From the NCBI GenBank assembly GCA_947000775.1, contig CAMQGK010000567.1:4035001-4099000 (forward strand): a stretch of DNA of 64,000 nucleotides. The letters run 5' to 3'. The translations under genes were made by a program, and so were the position numbers. This document shows, piece by piece, positions 45,991 to 58,833 of the stretch. Positions within the stretch are counted from its first letter, which is position 1. Each line of letters opens with the position of its first letter. This stretch comes from Pterois miles (lineage: Eukaryota > Chordata > Actinopteri > Perciformes > Scorpaenidae). The notes below the pieces were generated by a model that saw only the letters and a list, made by a program, of their open reading frames with translations, was not told the origin of the DNA and made no database searches.

Positions 45991-47614
45991 GAAAGAATGC
46001 AAGTTTAAGACACTTCAGCATTGGCTTCACTTTTCAGACCGACCAGAAAATGTAATTATTAGCCCTATGAGCTACTGTCTGATTATGACTGAACATCAAA
46101 CAGAGACTGTCCTATGTATATGCTATGTGAATATGCTCTAGGCTGTGAGCGGCCCGTCGCGTATACTAAAGACACTTTTTTCTTACAATAAAAAAATCCT
46201 CAATCCTCTTCAGTAAAAAGAAAACACACACAACCCTTGTGTTTTTTTTGACACTCCTTCCCTCCTAATAATTTTCATACTGTCCCTTATGAAATAATAT
46301 TTTGTGATGACTCAGCCAAAACAGCTTCCTTGTATTGTATTGTCTCTCTTTGCTTTTGTAGAACCTTAACAGCGTGCTGGGTGTCTGGATGGTGGGAAAT
46401 CATTCCACAGCATGCTTTTGAAAAGGGTCAAAAATGATTAAAATTATATGCAAATTTGCAGTAAATGGGGTAGAACGTGCATAAAGCACCCTGCGTTCCT
46501 TTAAAATGTACCTCACTGACCCTGGCCATGTACACATTACACAGCCGTCTTAAAAAACATGACTACTGGACATGACAGGGAAGCAGTATCTTCTTTAATA
46601 CTTCAACATCAGAGACGTCACAGGGATTCTTGTACACAGATCGTCCAGAAGCTGGGTTCATTACTCTGTCACGATTACAAACAGAGAACAATACAGTACT
46701 TCTGAAATTGGCCTTTTACTCTGTCGCCTCCAGCCTTTCTTGCAACATAAGCTTAAGTGATTTTGGGAAGAGGTTTCTCTATATACAACCAGACCGTAAA
46801 ACAAAGAGATGTATTTGGGGGATTTGAAAAAAAAAAAAAAATAAATAAAAAATAAATCCATGCTCTGCTACAATCCAGTGTCCTCTGGGTAAAGGCTGCA
46901 TGTTTTAAGGATTTTGTTTTGTTGAGCTCATAATTCAAGACAGACATGATGGTTTGAGCCAGAAAGGTTTCACTCAGGCTTTTAAGAGCATACTGAAAAA
47001 TCTTGTTCTGCTATGTTGTGGACAGCGGTTTGGAGAGGTGACTCAATGTTTTGAGAGGAGTAAGTTAACTTTGATTTAATGTTCGTACCCTTCACGCATG
47101 GGATGTCGGATCTCATGGCACAAGATGCCGACCTGTATGGGACATTATGCAGAATACAATGGGTTTATTCTACACACAGATTATTGAGTTTAACATTTCA
47201 CTACAGGGTGATAATTCATCAGATGGCTTGACACTCACTTTATGACACACTGTGTGTGCTGATGCCCTTATTGTGTCATCATTATTCATGCGGTGAACAG
47301 AAGCGTTGTATCATTACTGGGGATGTAGACAGACGCATTATTCAGATACGAACAGATACCAACAGGAACTGGTCGAGTAGCTAAAGCAGCGTGACTTTAC
47401 ATGTAATACAAAGAGGTTATTGCTGATGAGGTGTATGTAGTAGGATAAAGTTTGACTGATATTGGCGTCATCTTTGCTTGTCTGATACTGAAATTTGTCC
47501 CTTTGAATGATTTGACAGCAGACGATAAACTGACAAGCTGAAGTTAGGGACTGTCTAAAAAGTGCATGCAAAATGGCCAAGACAGCTTTTCAGAGTAAAA
47601 AAATATATATAATA
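45991..47614. other. Netrin intron, unique DNA
   Basis: AT-rich with no recognised gene or repeat family. Confidence 0.4.
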
Positions 47615-47990
47615 AAATAAAAAATACCCACGAGCCTCCCCTTTACAGACATGCCCACTTTATGATAGTTGCATGCAGTTTGGATCAAGTCATAGTCAAG
47701 TCAGCACACTGACACACTGACAGCTGTTGTTGGGCTGCAGTTTGCCATGTTATGATTTGAGCATATTTTTTATGCTAAATTCAGTACCTGTGAGGATTTC
47801 TGGACAATATTTCTCTTTTTTATGCTAATTCATTTCCAATAATAAATATATACATACATTTGCATAAAGCAGCATATTTGCCCACTCCAGTGTTGAAAAG
47901 AGTGTTAAATACTTGATAAATCTCCCTTTAAGGTTCATTTTGAACAGATAAAAATGTGCAATTAATTGTGATTAATTAATTGCAATTAAT
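47615..47990. repeat. Dispersed repeat ending in 'aattaattgcaattaatcc'
   Basis: Shares 'cacgagcctcccctttacag', 'tgcataaagcagcatatttg' and 'gtgttaaatacttgataaat' with 56210-56415 and, reversed, 58090-58215. Confidence 0.75.
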
Positions 47991-49397
47991 CCTATTAAAT
48001 ATGTTTATTTTATATACTTTATTATGTTATTATATTATTATAATTTATGTATCATATATATATATATATTTATGATAATATATATTATATATTATTTATT
48101 ATTCTATATATTATATGGACCTTTTCCTGATGAATGCACATTTTTTTAAATGATTAAATATGACCCTATGCGCACTTTTCAGATGATTATATATAAAAAG
48201 ATTCATACATTTTTTTAATTCTAGAAACTTTTATACCAACTTCATATTCGTTACTCCTTTCATTATATACACAACCCCTAGGTTAAAAAACTAAATAGCA
48301 ATATAGCTCAATTTGAGTTAGATTTTGCTAAAACCATCCATTATTCATTTTGACCATTAACTGCTCTTTTTAAAGATAATTTTGTGGGATTTTATTACGT
48401 ATTTCTGTCTCACTATTCACTTTTGGGGGATGTGGGGTTCAAATGCAAATTATGTTTGAGATTTTTATATGATTAATATTGGTACTTTGTTCAAATGTTA
48501 TTTATTTTATATTTGCAGGAAACATAAGGAAATAAAGTAATCTAGAGCTAGATCTTCTACCTCTGGTATAATATAAAATATATGAATACAGATGATTTTG
48601 TGATATTAACTGATACAGAATGCATTACACCCGAATCATTATTGATGCATTTGTTCATTGAGTTAGTGTGGACTGTGACCTAAAATGCAATGCTATTGTT
48701 TGGGCCTCATCTCTGTTTGTGCCTGCTTAAACACAACAGACAGCATTGCATGATGCAGTCTGTGGATCCTCAATGACTTGGACGGTTCAGATTGTTTGTT
48801 CTTGGCTGTTTATTTTAGTTTGTTCATGGGGGCGCCGTATTGTTCGCCGAGCCGAGATAGAATAGATGCACATGTTAACAGCATGTGTGTGGATGCTCGG
48901 CTCTTTGTGTCCACCGTCTGTCACGGGGACTGCTGGGGCTTCCAGGGTGGCATCGGGACCACCTAGTGCGTGCTCATCGAGCCCCTTTTGAAGCGCTGAA
49001 GCAGGGCAGGCTGGGAATGATTAATAGGCCAGCGGAGTGACACGCTCTGCAGCTCAGCTTCGGACCCCCAGCCAGCTCCCCTGCTGCTCTGCCACCCGAC
49101 ACAGCCAGCTCGGTGACAGCGCCGCTTGTACGCCCACACACAACACACTTCCTCAGTGTCACTTACCCCCTGTGCCATTTTCCCCTCTCCCCCCAAAAAG
49201 CATTAAGGGACTCTGCAGTGGAGGCATAAGCTCCTTTGGCTGGTACCATCCTCCCTGCTGCGTTGTCGACACAGGGGTCTTTTTGCTAGAAGACAAAGAC
49301 ACCAACTGACAACTGGATTAATTATAGTTGAATAAAGTCTTGATCCTTATTAGAATGGCACTTACAGTGTCTGCACGGCCTTTTTTTTTTTTTTTTA
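47991..49397. other. Netrin intron, AT-rich then GC-richer
   Basis: 48000-48500 is very AT-rich. 48770-49310 is GC-richer and unrepetitive, with short open frames on both strands but no recognised protein. Confidence 0.4.
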
Positions 49398-49690
49398 AAG
49401 GTGCTCTATATGGTATCCAGAGCCTTAATAAAGCAACAAACAACTATTAGCTATGTAAAGATAAAGAGGATGTCTACCTGAGCAGAAAATGAAGTCGCTC
49501 TCTCTCTGTTTGTGTTGTAATCCGAGCTTCTCCATGCTTTGTTGACATAGCCGGGCCGGCCATGCGTGCTTTGTAGTGCATGTTCATGCATGGCCGCTGC
49601 TCTGGACTGTGCTCATATGGTGGTTACGGCTATAATGTCATTCCGACCGGAGGCGGCGTCATAGCAGCGTAGCAGCCACCCCCCCATGGT
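49398..49690. repeat. Dispersed repeat shared with 17.6 kb
   Basis: Begins 'aaaggtgctctatatggtat' and includes 'agctatgtaaagataaagag' and 'catagccgggccggccatgc', matching 17604-17800. The full element may extend to about 50105, where 'agcacctttaaagg' gives a partial inverted copy of the start. Confidence 0.65.
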
Positions 49691-50101
49691 AAACACCAAA
49701 GAAAGTATACTGCCAAAAAGTGAAAGTCAATTGTTCGTTCCATTGCAGCAACTACCAGACGCCAGTAAAATGTCCGCCTACAAAGTGCCGTACAAAGTAA
49801 AACACAAGTATTTCTATTCTATTTTCATATTCTACCGAAATGGCCTGTGTGTAACAATAAAATATTACAAGTACAATAAGCATTTTTAGTCCAAAATGGC
49901 AGCAGTGGTTGTTGTTTGAAAAAGGTGGACTTTTGTCTCTTTGCTTCTATAGTCTTTGCAAACACTGTTAGCTCTTTAAGCAGTGTCGCTGCCGTTTCCA
50001 ATGGTAGCGCTGTTAGCACCGTTAGCTGCAAGCTGCAAGCTCAGCCATGTTGAGAGCTGTGTGGAGGCAATAGGAATGCTCCATTCTCGCATTTAGCACC
50101 T

Positions 50102-50433
50102 TTAAAGGAACAGTGTGTAACATTTAGGGGAATCTATTGGCAGAAATGGAATATAATATTAATAAGTATGTTTTCTTTAGTGTATAATTGCCTGAAATGT
50201 TAATCGTTGTGTTTTAGTTGGCTTAGAATGAGATGTTTATCTACATACGGAGAGGATCCTCTTTACAGAGTTGGACGGTATGTTTCTACAGTAGCCCAGA
50301 ATGGACAAACCAAACACTGACTCTATAGGGACATTTGCATTTTTGCCTTTTTGCGTGGGCCATCGAAGATCTTTTACACACTTGGAGAAGCTTCAGTTAG
50401 TTGCAATCAGATCCTACCTACTACACCTTTAAT
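50102..50433 (+). repeat. Inverted-repeat element, copy 1
   Basis: Begins 'ttaaaggaacagtgtgtaac' and ends 'ctactacacctttaa', an imperfect inverted pair. Contains 'ctattggcagaaatggaata' and 'tttctacagtagcccagaat'. Confidence 0.7.
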
Positions 50434-50506
50434 AGTTTGAAGCCTTATATTTTAACTTAAAACAAACTGCAGTCACATTTCATAAATTAAAAGTGACTGC
50501 TGCTTA

Positions 50507-50848
50507 AAGGAGCAGTGCGTAAGATCTGGTGATTATGCGAATGGCTCGATCTGTAGCCAGTTGTTGTAAGAATAGTGTAGGTGATTTGGAGCAGAGGTGG
50601 GAAGTGAATGGCAAAGCAAGAGAGAGAGAGCGGCAGCAACAGCAGCAGTAAACATGATAGACTCCGGCCCAAGCAAGAAACGTTAACAGAGTTTGGTTTG
50701 TCTGTTCTGGGCTCCTGTAGAAACAAGATCGGACTCTCTCCGTATTTCTCTCCGTTCTTATTTTCAGGTGATTACACACTAAAGAAAACTTATTAATATA
50801 TTCCATTTCTGCCAATAGCTCCCCCTAATTGTTACACGCTGGTCCTTC
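50507..50848 (-). repeat. Inverted-repeat element, copy 2 (opposite orientation)
   Basis: The reverse complement of 50770-50840 contains 'ctattggcagaaatggaata' and 'aagttttctttagtgt', matching 50130-50185. The left end is 'taaaggagcagtgcgtaaga'. The two copies face each other 75 bases apart. Confidence 0.7.
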
Positions 50849-53846
50849 AATACTACTAATACACCAAGCATCAGAAAAATGTCCGCCGCTAATTACCCCG
50901 CTCCTCTTTTCACTGACAGCCACTCATCCCCAGAACACTTTAAAACAAACACCGTGCAGACATAATAAGCCTGCCTTGAAGAGGAAATGGAGATGCTGGT
51001 TCCCGTTTCATATTTATTTTTCCATATAACTCCTGCGTGAGCCAGTCCAAGACTTTCTATTGCTCCGTAATGGATGTCTACATCCTCCTGTGCTCTGCCT
51101 CCATCTCCATCATACCCCAGTGACCAATTCCTCTCCGAGAGAGAACGAGGAACCACTTATTGGATTTGAGGGGATATCCAGCAGGATGGTTAGAGGGGAG
51201 GAGAACACAGTGGCTACCACACACCGGTCCCTACACGACTATAAATATCGCAAGGAGGGAAGACCTGGGGATTCATCAATCGCAATCCTCCCTTTTGCAC
51301 ACTGTGTGTTTGTGAGTGAGGCAGATCTCTTGGATTAAGCCGCCTCCCGGTCTTCCATAACTCTTCCAGTCTGAGCGGGCATGTGGCGGACCGCCTGTTC
51401 CCAGCCTCCCCTCGTGTCTCGTCCAGGTCACCACAGCTACTGTGGAGCAGATGGCTCAGACAGTAGAAAGTCACTTCCTTCCTCTCCCGATCGGCCGAAC
51501 TCTGAGACGTATATACATCAGACGGTTTCCTCCCTTCTCTGGTCGCAGGGAAAGCTGGGAGCGTGACGTAAACTCAGCTCATAGCATGCGCACACATGTG
51601 TGTGCAGTATGTGTGCCATATGGTTTGTTTACACAGATAGCGAGTGAGAATTTCTCATGATAGGGAGTCCGAGATAACGCGCTGTATCTGGTTCCCACTT
51701 GGGCAGACAGCAGGGGAACGAATGACCTCAGAGCCGTGAGCCCATGTTAGATTACACTGGGATGTGCAGCAGCTCTGGAGTACCTGGGCTCTGTTACAAC
51801 AGGGTTTTATGTTCTGGAGTGACAGGAACAGATCTGAAAATACCTAAACAGTGAACCTGTCACACTAAGCAGAGGTACAGGCTGCTATGTTTGGGTAGGA
51901 TTCCATTTGATTTATACAAATGTGGTTAGAAAGATTATGTTGTGCGCATTGCCCCATTAATTCAAAGTTATAACTCTTACATTTTCACCCAGGGATACTG
52001 GTTCTAACAGCAAGAGCTGTTTAATGCTTGAAAATATCAAGTATCGCGATATTAGGTTTTGTGATATTGTGTATTGATTCTCAAAAGCACTATTGATTTT
52101 TAATTAATAGTTTACATGCAAAGATGAACTCATCTCAGCGTCTCTGCCCTCTCAATGTAGAGCTATCATGTTGGATGTTATGAGTACTATAATAAATGCA
52201 GATCCCACTGTTCAGTCTGCATAAAAAGTACACTTTTTTACTCTGATTTTATGCATATGGCAGTTTTCTTTATACTATGAGAGAGTTCCTAAAATTAGAT
52301 TTTAAAAAAGCGACATATCGCCTTGCTTACAGTATCGTAATATATGTTGAATCGTAGCCCCCTACGCATCGTATCGTCACATTCTTGCCAATACACAGCC
52401 CTAATAAACACCTGGAGCAACTGCTGTTAGAAAAACAGCCGAACGGTGACTGCTGTATCTGGAGTTTGCCACAAAACAGCAGAGCGGGAAGCGGTAGCAG
52501 AAGTTGGTTTCATTCCTGAGAAGTTGCAGCCCGTCTCCTGCAACTCTTCATCCAACAGCTCGTTGTAGCTGCTCCTTCTTGTTCCATTACTCCCCACAAC
52601 ATTTGAAAGTGGTCAACAGACTAAAATGACCAATCTTTTTGTTTTGTAGATGCCAAAATGGTGACAAATATGTGAGTGCTTCACATTAAAAGCAGAAGTA
52701 GGAAATGATGAGTGACTAAATACAGCGCTGATGCGACTGTAGGCGGCTGAATAGTAAAGAGTGAGGTTGTTTATAAGAAATTCAGCCGTCTCCTCAAAAT
52801 TACCTTCCCGTTCAACTAAACTGCATTCTCAACTACACTTTGAGTAAAACGTCTTTTGTTGTGGATTACGTTTGTCCTGAATGTATAATAGTCAGCGAAC
52901 AGCTGCAGCGAGTGACGTAGTACAACGAGCGGCGCACAGAGCAGGTGACGTAGTATATCGAGTGACTATTAATGCAAGTTAGGTAAAATAATAACGTATA
53001 ACAAGCAAGAAAGTCCTTTAAGAGAGGGAGGGTCAAACAAACACAGGACTGTCCTCCAGGAGACTGCTGTCCCGCGTGGTACCAATGTTTTTAAACCATA
53101 CTATTATGTTTTTTTTTACTAAACCTAACCAAGCAGTTCTGTTTCCCTAAACCTAGGTAATTTTGTTGCGTTTTTGTTTTTTTCAATGTCATTTTAAGCT
53201 AAATCATATTTTTTAGTAAACCTAGCCTTACTATGTAGTTTTGTTGTAAGTACTTGCGGCTTTTGTTTTGTTTTAAACTGTTCAAAACTGTTTAAAACTG
53301 CAACTGTAATCAGTAAGAAAACACGTTACTCTCCAAACATAGTTCAGAATGCAGTTTAGCTGTATGGGAAGCTAATTTCTAGGACACAGGCTCGAAGAAA
53401 TTACAAGCGGTAATACTGGTCCTGCATCATTTCCTGTGAATCCCTCCTGTATGTGTGGACAACTAGAATGTGGTGAAGGAATGGCGGACTCCGCCACTAA
53501 CAATAATAACGACCATATGAAAGGGTAATAGAATTACAGTGAATGGCTATTGCAGAAAAATGGCAGCTATATATGGTATCAAAAAGGGGCTTAATTTTAG
53601 TTTTTAATACCATAACTTGAAAGGGATTTTGCAGCAATGTAATATTGCACTTCCATTAAAGAGGGGGAGCTACAAGTGACCGATTAAAGGAAATCGATGC
53701 AGCTTCAAGTTTGGGATATCCTGATTTTTGGTCCCTAAATGCCGGATCCAACAATTCCCATACCCTGATGACATTATTGGAGTTCCTTTGGAAAGCTCCC
53801 TTGATCTTTGTAAAATTAGCAGAGTGCCCCTTTAAAGAGTATACAG
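50849..53846. other. Netrin intron, unique and repeat-poor
   Basis: Includes GC-richer unique DNA at 51020-51600 and a fragment of a 'gtatcgcgatattagg'-type element at 52010-52405 ending 'acacagccctaataaac'. No exon is recognised. Confidence 0.4.
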
Positions 53847-54311
53847 TAGGGCCGCACAATTAATCGAATATTAATCGCGATCCCTATTTTGGCTTCTAAC
53901 AACTGATGAACATGAACATGATCGACTTGGCTTCACTTTTGGGGAGCCGTCATCTGTGCATCGGAGGTCTGCGGCGATGACGCCAACCCACCCGAGCCAT
54001 CTTGGAACATGGAGCCCATCTTGTTAACCACACTTTGTGGGTGTGACTTTTTTCCCATCATCTTTACAACCAGTGTGTTTATGATTGAAATATTATATAG
54101 CCTCTAAAATTTAGGGGGAATATTCTTGTATTTTCCATTAGCAGGAATGTAGCACAACAAGGAAGTGAAAGTAGCGCTCTGTTTATTTAAATGTGAAAGC
54201 GCGATAAAAATATTTTGTTACTAAAATCAATGAATAATTGTGATAAATAATCGTGATCTCAATATTGATCAAAATAATCAGGATTACTTATCCATAATCG
54301 TGCAGCCCTAG
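53847..54311. repeat. Inverted-repeat element with nested insertion
   Basis: The ends 'agtagggccgcacaattaat' and 'ataatcgtgcagccctagc' are inverted copies. The middle (about 53915-54060) carries 'cttggcttcacttttgggga' type sequence resembling 63700-63720, so an insertion into the element is likely. A relative lies at 22850-23175. Confidence 0.65.
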
Positions 54312-55911
54312 CACACAATATAAAAAATGATGCCATTTCTATCATGAATGAAAGTGAAATGAATTAGACTCTACAGCTTAGTCACATGGGTTTGACTGAC
54401 AGCAGAAGCCCCTCTTTAAGCTCAGGCTCGTTGTGGGCCTGCAGCATGTGTTTTACTCATTACGACCATAGGTTGACTGCTAAGACCGCCAGCTGCTGGC
54501 GTGTTTCAGGAAGAACCAAGCCTTTTCCTCTTTAGCTACCATGTCCTGGAAGCCACCTAGCAACCAGAACAAACTTTAGGATGTAGTAGTAAGAAAATAT
54601 TCACAATGACCTCTCAATGTTTCCACAACAACCTTTAATTCCCTAACTTTTTCCTTCTTATACAGAAAAAATGTGACCACAGTGTTCAGGCTTTGCCCTT
54701 TTTTTCCTCAAGTGAGCTGCTGTCGCACTTGAACACTCACTTGGATTTGTGTCACCATATTAGTGCAATCTCCATGAACTGAATAAAAACTGGAAAACAA
54801 CTGCGCCTAAAATGAATGTCCGATCGTTGAGATAGAGGGTTAAATGTTTTGATGCGATCTAAAAAACACACAGGAGAGATATTTTTTGACACGGGGATGT
54901 GGCGTGTTATAAATAGGCCCTTGGAGAGAAGGGGGAGAAAGGCACAATAAACATGCCACAAGAAGGATGGATTGTCATCTCAGCTTCATGATTTACTACC
55001 TAGTGGCTTCCTGCCTCCATCTCCCTTATTCCCTCTACAACACACGTGCCGGAGTGTTAAAATAACCTCGCTGCTCTGTGGGGAAGATTTGGACGCCGGC
55101 CTGTAGAGTCCCACCGCAACCTGGCCCTGTTTAGATTACGCTGCATTCAGGTTTGCTGTAAATACCAACTCCAAACTGGAGAAAACTACTCAGGTCAGCC
55201 TCAAGTTGGTGATTTTGGTTAAGTGAGTGATTTTGAGATGTCTCCAGGTTGTATCAACACTCAAACCAAAATCCCAATTGTCCAAATTACTCGTGAAACA
55301 CGAAGATTTATGGAATTTACAGTAATTTAGAGAATTGGGTTCAAAAGGTAGAATACGTAAAAAACATGATGCCACGACTCACAAATGTTATGCTATATCT
55401 GTCAGGCCATCTTTTCCACCAACTAAACTAACACACCAAGTACATATTTTTTGTTTTATTATTTTATTTCTTGCAAAAATTCGCAATACAAGACATAACT
55501 GCATTAATTTCGTGGGTCCAATGGATAGCGCTAGTCCCAAACGGGGCTAAAGAATGAATGACATTAGCAAGAAGCTAACATCTAGCTACCTAGAGAACAA
55601 TCAGTATTGTCCAATCTTTCATACATCCGTTGTTTTGCGACCATCTCCGGTTCCAAGCTGTTCCGCGATCATCTGCCGCTATCCTTGATTAAACTCCACA
55701 TATCTGTTAATTTATTTCTTTACTGTAAAGTGCTTTGTGCAGGGAGACATGAATCAGTTTATCAGATGCCATGTTGGATGATGACGTTTGAACGGACGGC
55801 GGCTCTGAGCGGTCAAACAACCCTCTTTTGGCTTTTGACGCATGCAAAAAAAAATACACAGAATAGCAAACTTTTCCCCAAAACTTTAATAACGAGTTGA
55901 AATAGCTAAAA
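54312..55911. other. Netrin intron, unique DNA
   Basis: Non-repetitive. The stretch 54885-54965 (gttataaataggcccttgg and following) has the look of a conserved regulatory element but this is untested. Confidence 0.4.
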
Positions 55912-56415
55912 ATTAGGGCTGTCAAAGTTAACACGACAATAAAGCATTAACACAAACTTCTTTTAATGCCACTAATTTCTTGAACGCATTAACATAAACG
56001 ATATTCCAGAGATTGTCTCGGGCTCATTTCTAAAGCTAGACTGAAAATACTGGTATCTTATGAAACTAAAAAACATGTCACACTAGCTTGTCGCGAAGGA
56101 GGTTAAATAATACTCCAACCTCGCGCTAAATTTTGGCAAAGAAAGACTGACTGAATGTCCATTTTCAAAGGGGTCCCTTGACCTCTGACCTCCAGATATG
56201 TGAATGAAAATGGCTTCTATGAGTACCCATGAGTCTCCCCTTTACAGACATGCCTGCATATTTGTGCATATTTTTTAAGCTAAATGCAGCACCTGAGTAT
56301 TTCTGGACAATATTTATCATTGTTTTGTGTTGTTTCTATTTACATAAAGCAGCATATTTGTTCACTCCCATGTTAATAAGAGTATTAAATACTTGACAGA
56401 TAATAAAAAATGTGC
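55912..56415. repeat. Dispersed 'agggctgtcaaagttaacac' element
   Basis: Starts 'attagggctgtcaaagttaa', contains 'tgacctctgacctccagata' and 'tgagtctcccctttacagac', and ends in 'aaaaaatgtgcgattg'. It is the longest copy of the family seen at 21235, 27330, 47615 and 58040. Confidence 0.75.
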
Positions 56416-58039
56416 GATTGAGGGTTCACAAAATCTAGAGGGGATATACGAAATGAGTACAACAGGTCTGTGAAAGCTCCACAAAGGACCAGAAATGGCC
56501 GTTTGGTTTAGAGGAAATGAGGAGTTATCTGTACGACGTCATTTTCAGTAAATATCGCAGTATAAAACCTGCGCTTTCCGTTTAAGAAACACAAATGTCG
56601 GAAGATACTAAGTACCGTTCACCCATGTTTTCAGTGGTTACATCTCTCGTCTACAGTCTACAGTCTCTAGATGTTGAGCGCACAGCTGATAGGTACGTGG
56701 TTTGTTTATACGATGTTACAGAAAGTATAAATCTAACAATATGTGGACAGAGAGTCCGATTATTAATATGAGACCACAGATCTATCTTCACAACTTGGTT
56801 GATATTATTCATCAAACGTGCATTTCTAGGGGGTTCGGTGAACACCCTGAGCCAACGCAAACTGCTTCTGTGGCTGTGTGTACATCTGCACGAGAAATAT
56901 CGAAAGGAGGCAACAGAATTTGCTTATGGAGCTTAATGACCGTGGACCTTTTCATCACCTCTCCCATAAACTCGAGGAAGGAAAGGAGCAGCTCTCCGGT
57001 CGGGCTGTTTCCACACCTACACTGTGGGAGCACTCCGGTCCACTGAAAATATACAAGGCATCAAACACAAACACACAGATACATCAGAAATTAATAAGCC
57101 TTTATGAGATTATTACTCAAGAGGATATTATAACAAAAGTCACAGCAGGGGTGTGTGATTACTGACGCAGTTGCGTGTCTGTTAACGCACACACCATGCA
57201 CGGCGAGTAAAGAGGAAGTATTCCCCCGTCAACGCCCCGAGCTCCTGCCAACCAGCGACAGCAGGATGTGCCTCCACCAATCCATCAGCTCTGTGCTTTA
57301 ATTGGACATTTTAAGTCCATTCTTCCTCCAGCGGTCGCTCAGGAAACAAACCTCACATTTGATAATTCAAGATTTGGCTTTTAACACATGACCTCCGATG
57401 TGAGGACGATCGGGTGTAAGAGAGGCCTTGAGAACAGGCCTGGACATCTGAGGAAAAGCTAAATAAAAAAAAGCTAATAGTCGACACTAAAATTCATGGT
57501 CTGCTTTTCCCCCTTTTCTTTGTTTCCCTTTGTCCCATTCGCTGCCATTTCTTCCTATTCTTAATGACATTGCTGCTTTAACTGGCAAGTTCGGCGTATA
57601 CAAAGACAAGACAAATGGGTGATAGAAAACGGGTGACACGCAACAAAGATCCCAGAGCGAGATTGTTGCAATTACACGGCATACGTTCCAGCAAACTGGA
57701 CCAGCAGTACGCCCACTCCCGCCTCCCCTGGACCGCTCCCAACCCTGCAACAAGAGGATAAATGGGCTGGCCATTATGCATTATTATTCATAAGTGAGGG
57801 TGTGTTATCATTGGCGCCACATTAGCAGCGGCTGTTTAGAGAGAAGAGTGAATAACTCTGGTCATTACTGATTGCACGATTGCAACATGCTTGCTAGAAA
57901 ATGTCAGCTCTCTTTTCTTGTGTGTAAAACAGGTCATGGTTCAGATTCCTCCGGGATCAGATACTGCATAGGGAATGTGACAAGTTTCACAATACTTCCT
58001 GCAAATGAAAAGTGAATAAACAAGGTCTAATATACATAG
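56416..58039. other. Netrin intron, unique DNA
   Basis: No repeat or gene recognised. 57740-57850 contains 'ccattatgcattattattca' and 'attggcgccacattagcagc', a homeodomain-site-like cluster in unique sequence. Confidence 0.4.
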
Positions 58040-58215
58040 TTAGGGCTGTCATAAAATATTTAATCACGATCAATCGCATGATTGTCCACAGTTAATTGTG
58101 ATTAATCGCACATTTTTTTAAATTTTATCAGTTCAAAATGTACCTTAAAGGAAGATTTGTCAAGTATTTAATACTCTTATCAACATGGGAGTGTAAAAAT
58201 ATGCTGTTTTATGCA
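58040..58215 (-). repeat. Reverse fragment of the 'agggctgtca' element
   Basis: Starts 'tagttagggctgtcataaaa' and carries 'caagtatttaatactcttat' and 'caacatgggagtgtaaaaat', the reverse of 56340-56400. Confidence 0.7.
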
Positions 58216-58350
58216 AATGTATGGATAGATTTAGCCGCCCCGAGACTGTTCAGCTCTGATTGGTTATTGATTGGAGGACAGAAAGGAACTTGATTATTAT
58301 TTATGTGATTATTATCACAGATTATCTGTGTCATGCACTACTATCAGGAT

Positions 58351-58825
58351 TAGAGGTCGACCGATATGGGATTTTCATGGCCGACGCCGATTTATTGGAG
58401 AATCAGGATAGCCGATAGCCGATATAGGATGCCGATTTTTTTGGAGGACCGATATGTTTGGGTGATTTTCTTTTTTTCCTCCATCTGATAAAATATAACA
58501 GCGTAATAACAGATGATACAAAAAATTTCTGGACTTCAGTAAACATTTATTGAACAACACCTATGGTCCGTCTCTCCAATCTACATTTTGTGTCTGCACT
58601 GCACTCAATAAAAATAATGTAAATATAAATATTGAATGCATGAAAAAATATCTTTGTCAAATAAACTTTTGGATGAAAGAATAAAATTTTAGTGCATTTA
58701 ACAGCATTTATGCACCTGCTTGATAATCGGCTTAATATGCTCAGACATCGGCCGACGCCGATTATGACAAAATGTCAAATAATTGGCCCGATTGATCGTC
58801 CCACCAATTAATCGGTCGACTTCTA
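58351..58825. mobile_element. hAT-type MITE with 8-base target duplication
   Basis: The ends 'tagaggtcgaccgat' and 'atcggtcgacttcta' form a near-perfect 15-base inverted pair (one mismatch). Perfect 8-base duplications, atcaggat, flank it at 58343-58350 and 58826-58833. Eight-base duplications are the mark of hAT transposition. It is 475 bases with no transposase. Confidence 0.9.
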
Positions 58826-58833
58826 ATCAGGAT

